Assembly (NCBI GenBank): GCA_015075635.1
Contig: JABTUA010000001.1
Location: forward strand, 2,852,001-2,916,000
Direction: 5' to 3'
From: Polyangiaceae bacterium
GTDB lineage: Bacteria > Myxococcota_A > Polyangia > Polyangiales > Polyangiaceae
Length of the DNA stretch: 64,000 nt
Shown here: positions 7,733 through 18,752 of the stretch, piece after piece
How positions within the stretch are numbered: position 1 is the stretch's first letter
Layout: each line of letters opens with the position of its first letter
Made by a program: the position numbers and the translations under genes
Notes under the pieces: model-generated
Database searches by the model: none
What the model was told of the DNA's origin: nothing
Seen by the model: the letters and a program-made list of their open reading frames with translations, nothing else

Positions 7733-8623
7733 ATGGGCCGCGTGCGCTTTCCCCCGGCCCTCCGCCCTGGAGACGCAGTCCGCGTCGTGGCGCCCTCGGG
7801 GCCATTCGACCGCACGCTGTGCCTGGTCGGTGCGGGCTACTTGGCCAAGCGCTACCGCGTCCGCTTCGACTGGTCGATGTTCGAGAAGCGCGGCTTTCTG
7901 GCCGGCTCGGACCAGCGCCGCAGGAGCGAGCTCGAGCGCGCCATCGCTCTGCCGGAGGTCCGGGCCATCGTCGCGGCGCGGGGCGGCTACGGGCTGACCC
8001 GCATCGCCCACGCGACGAGCCTCGCGCCCCTCGCGCGTGATCCCAAGTGGGTCGTGGGCTTCTCCGACGTCACCGCGCTGCACGTCGAGTGCGCGCGGCT
8101 CGGCATCGCGTCCATCCACGCCCACAACTGCGCCGGGCTCGGGCGCGGCGACGCCGTGGGCCGCGCGGCGCTCATCGACGCGCTCGAGTCACCGACCCGT
8201 CCTCGCTGCTTCGAGGCGCTCCAGACCTGGCACGGCGGCCACGCCAGCGGCACGCTGTTCGGCGGCAACCTCACCGTGCTCTTCACGCTGGCGGCCGCGG
8301 GCCGGCTGTTCGTACCCGAGGGCGCCGTGCTCTTCCTCGAGGACGTGACCGAGAGCGCCTACCGACTCGACCGCATGTTGAGCGCGCTTCTGGTGGCCGG
8401 CGCGCTCGACCGAGTTGCCGCCGTCGCCGTCGGGGAGCTCACCGACTGTCCGACGGGACCGCACGGAATACCTGCCGAGGACGCGGTGCGCGAGCGCCTG
8501 GCGGAGCTCGGCGTGCCGGTGGTCGCGGGGGTGCCGTCCGGGCACGGGCGGAACAACGCGCCGCTGGTCTTCGGCAGCCCGGCGCGGGTGAGCAACGGGC
8601 GGCTGGAAATCTCTCCAGGCTGA
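7733..8623 (+). CDS. S66-family LD-carboxypeptidase (LdcA/MccF-like)
   Basis: The 296-residue protein matches family S66 serine peptidases, which cut the L-Lys/Dap-D-Ala bond of recycled muropeptides (LdcA) or detoxify microcin C-like adducts (MccF). The Ser-Glu-His triad is visible: Ser111 in VVGFSDVTALH, Glu203 in FLEDVTESAYRLDRML and His271 in VPSGHGRNNAPLVFG. The start block RPGDAVRVVAPSGPFD is typical. ATG 7733 follows a purine-rich GGGGCAGG. It is divergent from the acyltransferase and convergent with the TPR gene (six bases between stops). LdcA-type recycling is the likelier role. Confidence 0.92.
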   Translation: MGRVRFPPALRPGDAVRVVAPSGPFDRTLCLVGAGYLAKRYRVRFDWSMFEKRGFLAGSDQRRRSELERAIALPEVRAIVAARGGYGLTRIAHATSLAPLARDPKWVVGFSDVTALHVECARLGIASIHAHNCAGLGRGDAVGRAALIDALESPTRPRCFEALQTWHGGHASGTLFGGNLTVLFTLAAAGRLFVPEGAVLFLEDVTESAYRLDRMLSALLVAGALDRVAAVAVGELTDCPTGPHGIPAEDAVRERLAELGVPVVAGVPSGHGRNNAPLVFGSPARVSNGRLEISPG

Positions 8624-8629
8624 GGAAGG

Positions 8630-11600
8630 TCAGACCGGCTCTTCGTCCACGAGCTCGTCGTCGTCGACGATCAGCTCGTCGTCGACGACGTCGTCGGCGT
8701 CCTCGCCCTCGATGGGGCTCGCGTCGTGGCGGGTCACCTCGTCGGCGTCGTCGAAGCTGAAGTCCTCGGGAGCCGCAGCAGGCGGCGGCGGCGCGCCACC
8801 CGCAGGAGGCGGCGGGGCGCCCGCGAGCTCAGCCGCAACGGGCGCCGCGGTGCGGTCGGTGGTGTCCTCGATCACTCCCGAGATCGAGCCGGACATGGTG
8901 ATCTCGTCGTCGCCCGGGAAGCTCAGATCCGGCCGCGCCGGCTTGCCCGCGGGCGCCGGCATGAACTCCGCGGTCGCCACCGGAGGCATGGTCGGGCTCT
9001 CGTCGGACTCGTCGTCCTGATCGGGCTCCGTCGTCATGCCGGGGTCGAACGGCTCGGCGGCGCGGGGCTGGGTCACGAGCTGGAGCTCCGGCGAGCTCTT
9101 CAGCGGGAACGCCGGCAACAGATCACCGGCCGGCGGCGGCGGAGCGCCCGCGGCCTTGGGCGGCGGATCGGCGGGCTTGTCGGCGGGGGCAGCGGCCGCC
9201 GGCGGCTTGCTGGGCTTGTTGAGCATGCCGGCCTTGGCGCGCTCGAGCCCCTCGGTGCCCTCGGGATCGCCGCTCTTCATGCGCAACACCCGGCGCCAGG
9301 CGTCGGCGGCCTCGCGGTAATCGACGAGCTTCTCCTCCCACAGCCGCGCAACCTTGCGGGCCAGCTCCGCGCGCGAGGCCGGGTCCTTGCCGCGCAGGAT
9401 CATGTCCTCGTAGAGCTGCACCATGCCCTTGTAGTCCTCGAGCTCGGTGTAGAGCGCGAGCAGCTGATCGGTCACCGCCGTGTCCGAGGGCGAGAGATCG
9501 TGCAGCCGCTTCAGGTCCCCGGCGGCGCCCATCGCGTCCTGCAAGCTCTGGCGCCGCAGGTCGGCGCGGCGCGCCAAGAGCTTGCGCACCAGCGGGCCGT
9601 CGAAGACCTCCTCCAACGCGCGCGACAGCACCGTCTCGGAGCGGCGCATGTCGCCCACCTCGCGGGAGAGCTCGTCCAGGGCGTCCAGACCCGCGTCGTC
9701 CACGTGGGTCACGATGGCGTCGCCGACCCACTTGAAGGCCTTGTCGATGTCGCCGAGGTCGCGATACGCGAGCTGCGAGGCGCGGCGCAAGAGCGCGCTG
9801 CGCGTCCGCCCGCCGTCCCGCGAGCCCTGGCCGCCCGCCGCCAGCGCGTCCGCCAGAATGCTGGTGAGCCGGCCATCCCCGCGGCGCTGATCGCTGGCCC
9901 GCGCGACCTCCTCCAGCGCCTCGAGCGTGTCCTCCTGCACGCCGGCGCCCAGTGTGAGGTCGAAGAAGCCGCGCGCGCGGTCGAGCGCGTCGTGGTCCGC
10001 CGCGACCTCCGCGGCACGCGCCAGCGCGTTCAGTCGATCCGGGGGCGCCTTGCAGCGCACGATCTGACGCTCGTACAGGTCGATCACGTGCCCTGGCGCG
10101 AGCGCCAGCCTGCCCAGCCGCTCGAGCAAGACCTCGACGTCGGCCGGGGCAACGCTGGAGAGCGCCTGCTCGCCGTGCTGGATGGCCTCCTGCGGATCCA
10201 CTCCGGCGCTCACCAAGAGCTCGGCCTGGCGCACCATCTCCTCCGCGCGGCTCGGGCCGGTCAGATCCTGCACCAGGAGGTCGTGGGCAGCGCCGAGCGC
10301 CTCCAGGTCCTTGAGCTTGACCGCGATCTCCTCCAGGTGCGTGGCGATGCTCGGATCCGCCCCGCGCGTGCGCACGAGCTCCTGACCGACTTGCGCCGCG
10401 TCGGCCTCGCGCCCCACCTCGACGAAGCGCTTGAAGGCGCCGCGCAGCGCCTCGTGGCGAGAAACCCCCACAGGTGCCTCGGCGAACCACTCGACGAGCT
10501 TGGTCGCGACGATGCCCTTCCAGCCCAGCCGATCGCCGAGCTCTACGTAGCGCTCGCGGCAGGGTTCGTCGCCTTGATCCGCCACGGCCATCAGCGCCGC
10601 CAGCGCCTCGTCGCCGCGGCCCACCTTTTCCTCCAAGACCTCGGCCAGGCGCCGGGTCATCTTGCTGACCTCGGTCTCGTCGCCCTCGACCTCGATCAGG
10701 ATGCGCATCAGGTCGGCGACGCGCTGCCAGTCCTCGAGTCGTTCGCACAGCGTCGCCAGACGCTGGACCGCGTCGTAGTCCTCTTCGTCCAGCTCGCGCA
10801 CGATGTCGAGCACGCGTACCGCGGCGCGCGGGTCGTCCAGATCGCCCTCGTAGAGGCCGGCGAGCTTCTGCGCGATCTCCAGCCGGTGCTGCGGATCGGC
10901 GACGGCGACGAGCAGGCGCTCGAGCGCGTCGGCGGTGCCCTTCGGATCGCCGCGCTTCTCGTGCAGGGCGGCCACTGCCTCCAGCGCGCCGACGTTCTTC
11001 GGATCGTGCTGCTCGAGCACGCGCTCGTAGCGTTCGACGGCGCCCTCGGCGTCATCGAGCCCTTCGGCCACGATGCGCGCCTCCCGCAGCATGACGGCGA
11101 CCCGCGCGGCGTCGTCGCTGGCGGTGCGCGCCAGGCGGTGCAGATACTCGGTCGCGTCCGACCACTCGCCGCGTGCCTCGGCGTCGTCGGCGAGCAGAGA
11201 AAGCGTCTCGGGGTCGTCGGTGTCGCCGAGGATCAGCACCAGGCTGGCGCGCGCGGCGTCCATGTCCGAGAGCTGTTCACGCTGGATCTCCGCGGCGCGC
11301 TTGCGCAACGCCACGCGGAGCTCCTTGTCGCCGAGCTTGTCGGCGCGGCGCAGCAGGAATGCCGCCAGATCGAGCGTGCGCTCGCTCTCGGTGTAGCGCT
11401 CCTCGAGCAGCCGCGCGAGGGCGTCGTTCTGCGGGTCGAGATCGGTAGCCTGCTCGAGCCGGGTCACGGCCGTCGCCGAGTCACCCGCGGAAGTCAGGTA
11501 CTCCGCCGCCTTGGCGTAGAGCGCCGCCTGGTCCTTCGGCTTCTGCGCGTGCTCGGCGCGCCGCTCGGCGGCGATGGCGGCCTGCTCCCAGGAGCTGGCC

Positions 11601-13507
11601 TGGGCGAAGCAGCGCTCGGCGGACTCCCACAGGTTGCCGTCGGAGCCCTTGGCCGCGGCTTCGGCGAAGGCGTCGCCGGCGGCCAGGTGCTCGCCCTGCG
11701 CCTCGCGCAGCTCGCCCAGCTTCTTGAACAGCTGCGCGCGCACGTTCTCGTCGCTGACGCTGCCGACGTTGTCGGCGATCACCTGCGCAGCCAGGTCGAG
11801 CCGCTCGCTCTTCTCGAACAGCTTGATGGCGGTGTGGATCGCGCTCTCGTCGTCCGGCGCCAGGCTCGCGATGCGCGCCCAGGCCTCGCCGGCCGCCGCC
11901 AGGTCCTTGCGCTTCTGCTCGTGGAGCTTGGCCAAGGCCTTCTCCATCGAGATGCGCGTCTCCGGGTCGGACTCCTGCTCGGCCTCCTGCTCGAGCAGGG
12001 TAGCCAGGTCGTCCCAGCGACCGGTGCGCTCGAGCAGGCGCTTGAGCTGCGCCTTCGGACCTTCGTCGCCCTTGTCCAGGCTGACCAGCTGCTTCAGCGT
12101 GGCGATCGCCGTGTCGAGGTCCCGAAGCTGCGTCTCGCACAGCCCGGCGATCTCCCGCAGCCAACCCTTGCGGGTCTCGGCGTCGATGCCCGGCGTCTTG
12201 GACGCCGCCAGCAGCATGTCGCGGAGCTCGGCATACTTCCGCGTCTGCCGCAGGTGACCCTCCATGAAGGTCAGCGCGTCGGGGTTCGCCGGGTCGAGCG
12301 CCAGCACCTCTTGGTACTTGGCCGCGGCCTCGTTCTTCTTGGTCTTGCGCACCAGCGCGTCGGCGACGTCGAGCAAGGCGCGCACGCGCTCGGGGTTCGG
12401 CGCGTCCGCCGCCGGCGCGAGCGCGTCGAGCATGGACTCGTCGGCGCCGTCGTCGGACTGCATGGCGCGCGACACCAGGCCGCGCGCGTCGGCCGCCATG
12501 GATCCCTGCGGGTTGGCCTTCAGGTAGGCCGCGGCCTTGCTGGCGATGGCGCCCTCGCGCCCGCTCTGCTGCGCGTAGTACATCGCCAGCTGAATCGCGC
12601 GGTCGTTCGACGGCTCGAGGTCGAGGGCGCAGCTGGAATACGACAAGCCGTGCTCGCCGGGGTACTCCTCCGCCAGCTCCACGAACAGCTGCGCCGCCTC
12701 GGCGGCCTCGCTCGGGTGGAGGGCGTCGCCGCCCTGCTTGCGCTCCAGCACCAGCGCCGCGAACTGCTGCTTCAGGCCCGGATCGCGGCCGCCGTCCACG
12801 GTGCGGGCGTGGCGCAGCGCGTCCGTGGCGCCCCCCAGGTCGCCGGCCAGCTTCCGCACGTCGGCCTCGTCGCGGTAGAGCGCGACCTGCCGGTCCGGAT
12901 CGTCGGAGAGCGCGATTTCCATCGAGAAGTACGGGATGGCCTCCGCCCACTGCTGAGCGGTCTTGAGCATCTCGCGCACCGAGTAGATGGCGTACTGGCT
13001 CTGCGGATCGTATTCGAGGGCACGGCGGTAGTTCTCGATGGCCTTGCGCGGCTGCGACAGCGGCGGATCGGCCCACAGCCGCCCGAGCTCTTCGTGGATG
13101 CCGGCCACGTGCGCGCGCATCTCGGCGTCCTGTGCCGCCATCGGCGCGAGCGCCTTGGCCCGCCGCTCGAGCAGCGCGGCCAGGGCTTTGCTGTCGCCCT
13201 TGTCACGGTACAGCGTCGCCAGCTTGTCCGCGGGGGCCGGCTGGGTGGGATCGCGGTCGATGGCGATCATCAGGGCGCGTGCTGCGCGGTGCGCGTCGCC
13301 GAGCGTCTCGGACCAAACCTGGGCGGCCTCGGTCAGCCAGTGGCAGGCGAAGGTCGGATCTTGGGTGGCGGTGCCGACCTTTTCGAGCAGCATCGCGTAC
13401 GAGCGTGGGTCGCTCTGGCCCGCGTGATGCGCATATCGGATTGCCTCCTGATCGTGCGGGTTGTGGACCAGGCGCTGAACCAGCGCCTCCATCTCGCGGG
13501 GGTCCAT
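8630..13507 (-). CDS. Giant tetratricopeptide-repeat protein
   Basis: This 1625-residue protein is made almost entirely of TPR-like helical pairs (repeated patterns such as A...Y..VLALDPANPDAL and AL..LERRAKAL) over about residues 30-1450. A Pro/Ala-rich tail with a Ser/Thr-Asp/Glu patch (DDESDESPTMPP) follows, ending in a strongly acidic stretch (DDELIVDDDELVDEEPV). There is no signal peptide or membrane segment, so it is probably a cytoplasmic scaffold. The Ser/Thr-rich acidic tail and the adjacent protein kinase gene, 53 bases upstream on the same strand, make kinase-regulated scaffolding a reasonable guess. No enzymatic domain seen. Confidence 0.93.
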   Translation of the reverse strand: MDPREMEALVQRLVHNPHDQEAIRYAHHAGQSDPRSYAMLLEKVGTATQDPTFACHWLTEAAQVWSETLGDAHRAARALMIAIDRDPTQPAPADKLATLYRDKGDSKALAALLERRAKALAPMAAQDAEMRAHVAGIHEELGRLWADPPLSQPRKAIENYRRALEYDPQSQYAIYSVREMLKTAQQWAEAIPYFSMEIALSDDPDRQVALYRDEADVRKLAGDLGGATDALRHARTVDGGRDPGLKQQFAALVLERKQGGDALHPSEAAEAAQLFVELAEEYPGEHGLSYSSCALDLEPSNDRAIQLAMYYAQQSGREGAIASKAAAYLKANPQGSMAADARGLVSRAMQSDDGADESMLDALAPAADAPNPERVRALLDVADALVRKTKKNEAAAKYQEVLALDPANPDALTFMEGHLRQTRKYAELRDMLLAASKTPGIDAETRKGWLREIAGLCETQLRDLDTAIATLKQLVSLDKGDEGPKAQLKRLLERTGRWDDLATLLEQEAEQESDPETRISMEKALAKLHEQKRKDLAAAGEAWARIASLAPDDESAIHTAIKLFEKSERLDLAAQVIADNVGSVSDENVRAQLFKKLGELREAQGEHLAAGDAFAEAAAKGSDGNLWESAERCFAQASSWEQAAIAAERRAEHAQKPKDQAALYAKAAEYLTSAGDSATAVTRLEQATDLDPQNDALARLLEERYTESERTLDLAAFLLRRADKLGDKELRVALRKRAAEIQREQLSDMDAARASLVLILGDTDDPETLSLLADDAEARGEWSDATEYLHRLARTASDDAARVAVMLREARIVAEGLDDAEGAVERYERVLEQHDPKNVGALEAVAALHEKRGDPKGTADALERLLVAVADPQHRLEIAQKLAGLYEGDLDDPRAAVRVLDIVRELDEEDYDAVQRLATLCERLEDWQRVADLMRILIEVEGDETEVSKMTRRLAEVLEEKVGRGDEALAALMAVADQGDEPCRERYVELGDRLGWKGIVATKLVEWFAEAPVGVSRHEALRGAFKRFVEVGREADAAQVGQELVRTRGADPSIATHLEEIAVKLKDLEALGAAHDLLVQDLTGPSRAEEMVRQAELLVSAGVDPQEAIQHGEQALSSVAPADVEVLLERLGRLALAPGHVIDLYERQIVRCKAPPDRLNALARAAEVAADHDALDRARGFFDLTLGAGVQEDTLEALEEVARASDQRRGDGRLTSILADALAAGGQGSRDGGRTRSALLRRASQLAYRDLGDIDKAFKWVGDAIVTHVDDAGLDALDELSREVGDMRRSETVLSRALEEVFDGPLVRKLLARRADLRRQSLQDAMGAAGDLKRLHDLSPSDTAVTDQLLALYTELEDYKGMVQLYEDMILRGKDPASRAELARKVARLWEEKLVDYREAADAWRRVLRMKSGDPEGTEGLERAKAGMLNKPSKPPAAAAPADKPADPPPKAAGAPPPPAGDLLPAFPLKSSPELQLVTQPRAAEPFDPGMTTEPDQDDESDESPTMPPVATAEFMPAPAGKPARPDLSFPGDDEITMSGSISGVIEDTTDRTAAPVAAELAGAPPPPAGGAPPPPAAAPEDFSFDDADEVTRHDASPIEGEDADDVVDDELIVDDDELVDEEPV

Positions 13508-13560
13508 GCCGGCGGCACCCTAACACGCGCCATCTTGCAGCCGCAACGCGGGTTTAGCCC

Positions 13561-15012
<1,452 letters not shown>

Positions 15013-15038
15013 GGCCCGAGTTGGCCAGACTCATTGAC

Positions 15039-16241
15039 CTACAACTTCACGCAAAGCAACTGGTTCGTGCCGGAGAGCGACGCGGCGCGGCAGGCAAAGC
15101 CCGGCCCGCAGTCGAAATCGCTGCAGCAAGTGTCGGAACAATACGAGCCGCCGCTGATGCACTTGCCGCTCTTGCACTCGGCGCTCGCCGCGCAGGTCTC
15201 GCCGACGGCCTTGGTCCCGCCGCTGAACGAGCCGCAGAAGCGCAGCCCATCGGAATGGATGCAGGCCAGGCTGATGGTCCCGGCGCAGTCCTTCGAGCTG
15301 CAGCACGACTTCGTGCACGCTCCGGCGGTCAGACACAGCCCACTCTGGCACGACGCGCCGGACGAGCAGAGCGCAAGGAAGCCGCCGTTGCCAGGGTTCT
15401 TGCCGCAGGCCATCACCTGCCGCGTGCTGCCCGGGAGCGTGCGTCGCACGCAGTACTGCGCGCCCGAACAATCCGAGTCGGCGCAGCAGGTATCGAAGCA
15501 CTGATTCGCCTCGCACAGACCGGAGCGGCACTCGCCGTGCGTCGTGCAGCTGTCCCCCGCCGCTTTCGTCCCGACCTCCGCGCGGCCGACGGAAGAAGCC
15601 GGCACGCAGGCGCTGCCGCCGTGGACCGCGGGGTAGCAGACGTTGGTGCTGGCGCCGCATTGGTCGCTCTTGCAGCAGCCGCGGGTGCACAGCTTCGCGC
15701 CTCCGGCGGCGCCGAACGCGCCGGGGTCCTCGCAGAACAGCCCGGCGTCGCAGGCCGCGTGGTTGGCGCACGGCGAGCCGATGGCGCCCGCGCTGCTGCC
15801 GCCGGTGCCGCCGCTCGCGCCGCCGCTGCCGCCACCACCCGTGGTGCAGCCGCTCGCGCCGCCACTGCCGCCGCCGGCCGCTGCGCCAGCGACGCCGCCG
15901 CCGCCTGGCGCTCCCCCCGTCGCGCCGCCGGAGCCGCCCCCCGCGTCGCCGCCGGCACCGCCCGCTCCGCTGCCCCCGCCGAGCCCACCGCTGCCGCAGC
16001 CGTCGTCGGGGCCGTTCCGGCAGTCGTTGTCGAAGCCGTCTCCGCAGATCTCCGACGCGGCGCAGGGCGCACAGACGCCGGCCCGACACAGCTGCCCGGC
16101 GGGACACGCCGGTGGTCCGATCGCGCCCTCCCAGGAGCAATTCACGTGGGTGAGCTCTGCGTCGATCATGGCCGAGCAGCCGAGCGCCACCGCGAACATG
16201 CCGGTGAGCAGCGCGGCGGAGGCGAGCACGCGCGCACGCAT
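15039..16241 (-). CDS. Cys-rich lipoprotein with four CC modules
   Basis: This 400-residue predicted lipoprotein has signal peptide and lipobox VALGC (Cys22). A first Cys-rich part (about 34-85, including EICGDGFDNDC) is followed by a Gly/Ala/Ser linker (about 86-140). Then come four related modules, each centred on a CC pair: CTRGCCKSDQC, CFDTCCADSDC, CTKSCCSSKDC and CSDTCCSDFDC, spaced about 60 residues. The modules are probably disulphide-bonded outside the cell. The start overlaps the previous stop by one base (TGATG), so it is coupled to the TPR gene at 16241-17035. Function unknown; the style is typical of myxobacterial surface proteins. Confidence 0.85.
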   Translation of the reverse strand: MRARVLASAALLTGMFAVALGCSAMIDAELTHVNCSWEGAIGPPACPAGQLCRAGVCAPCAASEICGDGFDNDCRNGPDDGCGSGGLGGGSGAGGAGGDAGGGSGGATGGAPGGGGVAGAAAGGGSGGASGCTTGGGGSGGASGGTGGSSAGAIGSPCANHAACDAGLFCEDPGAFGAAGGAKLCTRGCCKSDQCGASTNVCYPAVHGGSACVPASSVGRAEVGTKAAGDSCTTHGECRSGLCEANQCFDTCCADSDCSGAQYCVRRTLPGSTRQVMACGKNPGNGGFLALCSSGASCQSGLCLTAGACTKSCCSSKDCAGTISLACIHSDGLRFCGSFSGGTKAVGETCAASAECKSGKCISGGSYCSDTCCSDFDCGPGFACRAASLSGTNQLLCVKL

Positions 16242-17035
16242 CAGAACGAGCCCTCCACGCGCACCAGGCCCGTGTGCGGCAGCAGTGTCGCACCGACGCG
16301 CGGAGAGCTCGGCTTCGCGTCACGGGTGAAATAGAGCAGCAGCGCTGCGCCCGCAGACGCGGCGCCGACCGCGAACGCCACGTCCGCGACCACCGCGTAG
16401 TCGTGGGCGCGCTGGGCTCGATCCGCGAGATCTCGAACGCTGGTCCCGTTGCCGGTCGCGTCCTCGGTGCTCTGCTGGGTCGAGACCGCCTGGATCCCGT
16501 AATAAGTGCCGACGCCCAGCGCAACGAGCGCGAGCCCACCGGTCGCGTACACCCAGCCGTCGAGCCTTCCTTTCGCGGCGCGCTCCTTCGGCTGTGCCGC
16601 GTCCCGGCGCTGGGGCGCCGCGACGACGGGCGGCGGAGGCTCGTCGGTCCGCGGCTCCTCCGCCTGCCGCGCTTTCGCCGCCAGCTCGTCCCGCGCGCCC
16701 TCGAGGCGACGCACGGTCTGGATGGCCTTCTCGAGCTCCGCGGTGTCGGTCTCGAGCTCCGAGTAGCGCTTGAACGACGCGATGGCCTCGTCGAGCTCAC
16801 CCAGCTTCTCGTGAACCAGGCCCTTGTTGTAGTGAAGGTCCTTGCCCTTCGGATCGAGCTCGATGGCCCGGTCGAGCTCGGCGATGGCTTCGCGGTAGGC
16901 GCCGGCCTTGTAGGCCTTTTTGGCCACCTCGAAGTGCTTCTTGGCCGCAGCCGGCCCGCTCTCGGCCGGCTGCGCCGCCGCCGGGCGGATCGCCGTCGAG
17001 AGGCCGAGGGCCAGGAGGCACGCCGCGAGCCGCAT
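16241..17035 (-). CDS. Exported TPR protein with C-terminal membrane segments
   Basis: The protein has about 264 residues from ATG 17035 (MRLAACLLALG); an in-frame ATG at 17050 is the alternative. A signal peptide ends near AAAQ, followed by two to three TPR units (about 30-100: AYREAIAELDRAIELDPKGK, ASFKRYSELE), a charged Pro-rich linker, and a C-terminal half with two hydrophobic segments (about 165-185 and 220-240). This layout is common in uncharacterised myxobacterial envelope proteins. It is the first gene of a minus-strand run leading through the Cys-rich lipoprotein to the kinase. A 72-base divergent region separates it from the 17108 gene. Confidence 0.8.
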   Translation of the reverse strand: MRLAACLLALGLSTAIRPAAAQPAESGPAAAKKHFEVAKKAYKAGAYREAIAELDRAIELDPKGKDLHYNKGLVHEKLGELDEAIASFKRYSELETDTAELEKAIQTVRRLEGARDELAAKARQAEEPRTDEPPPPVVAAPQRRDAAQPKERAAKGRLDGWVYATGGLALVALGVGTYYGIQAVSTQQSTEDATGNGTSVRDLADRAQRAHDYAVVADVAFAVGAASAGAALLLYFTRDAKPSSPRVGATLLPHTGLVRVEGSF

Positions 17036-17107
17036 CACCGGCCCAACCATAGCGTAAGCCCCGGGCGGGTTGGGGCGTTCCTTGGTCGAACCTGCTTGGA
17101 GGACCCC

Positions 17108-17746
17108 ATGAGGCACCTGGTATTCGCCGCGCTCGCCCTCGTTTCCCTGACCCCGGCCCTCGGCGCGGCTCAGCCGTTCGCCGAACCGCCGGACCACCCC
17201 GGCCCCGCGGTGGCCAGCTCCCGCCCCTACGACTCCTACGACCAGCCTTACGACCGCCCCTACGATCGTCCGTACGACGACTACTACCAGCCGCGTTCCA
17301 CGGTCCGCATCCACACCGGCCCGGTGCTGCGCATCTCCGAGGCCTCCCCCGACGGCGGCCTGTTCGCTGCGGTGGACGTGGGGCAGAAGGCCGCGGGCTT
17401 GCGCGTCAGCGGCGCTTGGGTGCGCGTCGGCGGCGAACGCGGGCTCTCGCAGTACGGCGGTGAGCTCTGGCTGGACTTCAACCACACCGGCCCCCTCCAC
17501 CCGATCCTCGGCGCTGGCGCGGCCGCAGCTCGAGTGCAGCTCGACGACGGAGCGGGCGGCACGGAGTCGCACACCATCGGCGTGGGCACCCTGCGCGGGA
17601 CGCTCCAATATGCGCTGCCGATCCGCGACACCGACGCGCGAGCCTCGATCGACCTGATCGGCGCCGTGCCCGCCATCCGCGGCAGCGACTCGCCGAACAC
17701 CAAGGCGTATCTTCTGGCCCTGGCCACGGTCGGCGTGGGCTTCTGA
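17108..17746 (+). CDS. Secreted protein with Tyr-Asp-Pro repeats, beta-rich
   Basis: This 212-residue protein has a clear signal peptide (MRHLVFAALALVSLTPALGAAQ) and a GGAGG ribosome site at 17097-17101, seven bases before ATG 17108. After the signal comes a repeat of PYDRPYD-like units (about 42-60), then alternating hydrophobic/Gly segments that suggest a small beta-barrel or beta-sandwich (VDVGQKAAGLRVSGAWV, HPILGAGAAAARVQL) ending in VGVGF, an outer-membrane-protein-like C-terminal Phe. The role is unknown. It is divergent from the TPR gene and followed 21 bases later by the DUF4190 gene. Confidence 0.82.
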   Translation: MRHLVFAALALVSLTPALGAAQPFAEPPDHPGPAVASSRPYDSYDQPYDRPYDRPYDDYYQPRSTVRIHTGPVLRISEASPDGGLFAAVDVGQKAAGLRVSGAWVRVGGERGLSQYGGELWLDFNHTGPLHPILGAGAAAARVQLDDGAGGTESHTIGVGTLRGTLQYALPIRDTDARASIDLIGAVPAIRGSDSPNTKAYLLALATVGVGF

Positions 17747-17767
17747 TAGAGCTATACTCCGCGAAAC

Positions 17768-18682
17768 GTGAGCGACGGCGCCCCCATCTACGATCCTTAC
17801 GCCAAGGGGCCGCGGCCCGGCTCGCCGAGCTCACCTCCCGTGGGTCCGCCGACCACCAGCGCCATGGCCATCTGGGCCTTGGTGCTGGGCGTGCTGGGGT
17901 TCACCTGCATCCCGGCCGTGGGAGGCCTCTTGGCGCTGACCCTCGGTCTGGTCGCCAAAGGCGAGATCTCGCGCTCCGAGGGCACGCGCAGCGGCGCGGG
18001 CTTGGCGATCGGCGGCGCGCTGCTCGGCGCGTTGAACCTGGTGGTGTCGATCCTCGGGCTCGCGGGGCTGCTGTTCTGGGCAGGCTCTCCCACACCCAGC
18101 GCCAGCCCGAGCCCGCCATCGCCCGTCGTCGCACCGGCTCCGACACCGACGTTCTTCCCGCCGCCCAGCCCGAGCCCGGCACCGGTGGCGTCCGGCACAC
18201 CCAGCTCGCGCCAGGGCGGCGTCATCATCAGCCGCGTCGGCAAGGTGGAGCTCGTCGATCTCGACGGAGACATCCCGTCGCTCGGCCGCGAGCTGGAGGC
18301 GCAGCGCAAGGGCGCCGCGAAGGACGGCAAGAAGGTCGTGCTCTGGGTCGTCGTCGACGACTGCCTGCCCTGCAACGGGGTCGCTGCCTCGCTGCCGGAC
18401 GCGAAGATGCAGGTCGCGCTGGAGCAGGTGCGACTGGTCCGAGTCAACGCCCGCGATTTCGGTCAAGAGCTCACCTTCCTGGGCATCCCCGTGGCCAAGG
18501 TCCCCGGGTTCGCCCTGCTCGGCGAGGCAAACCGCCCCGTGGACTACGTCAACGGCGGCGAGTGGGACGAAGACATCGCCCGCAACATTGCGCCCGTTCT
18601 GGGGAATTTCGTGCGCGGCCGCTACGACAAGCGCCGCGACCCTTGGCGTGGCAGCCGCCGCGAGGACGAAACCGCGCTGTGA
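17768..18682 (+). CDS. DUF4190 membrane protein fused to a thioredoxin-like domain
   Basis: This 304-residue protein starts at GTG 17768; a TATACT element nine bases upstream could be its -10 box. The N-terminal DUF4190 region has two membrane hairpins (about 33-63 and 76-105), preceded by a Pro/Gly-rich cytoplasmic leader. A Pro/Ser-rich linker (106-150) leads to a C-terminal domain resembling thioredoxin: VVLWVVVDDCLPCNGV has a CxxC at Cys199/Cys202, followed by a VPGFALLG segment in the place of the cis-Pro loop. It may be a membrane-tethered disulphide or redox-linked protein; the DUF4190 part gives no function. Confidence 0.82.
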   Translation: MSDGAPIYDPYAKGPRPGSPSSPPVGPPTTSAMAIWALVLGVLGFTCIPAVGGLLALTLGLVAKGEISRSEGTRSGAGLAIGGALLGALNLVVSILGLAGLLFWAGSPTPSASPSPPSPVVAPAPTPTFFPPPSPSPAPVASGTPSSRQGGVIISRVGKVELVDLDGDIPSLGRELEAQRKGAAKDGKKVVLWVVVDDCLPCNGVAASLPDAKMQVALEQVRLVRVNARDFGQELTFLGIPVAKVPGFALLGEANRPVDYVNGGEWDEDIARNIAPVLGNFVRGRYDKRRDPWRGSRREDETAL

Positions 18683-18752
18683 CGAGACCGCGGAAGTCGA
18701 GTCCTGGTGCCGGCGGTCGCGGAGCGGTGTAGACTCCGGGCCCGTCTCAAAA

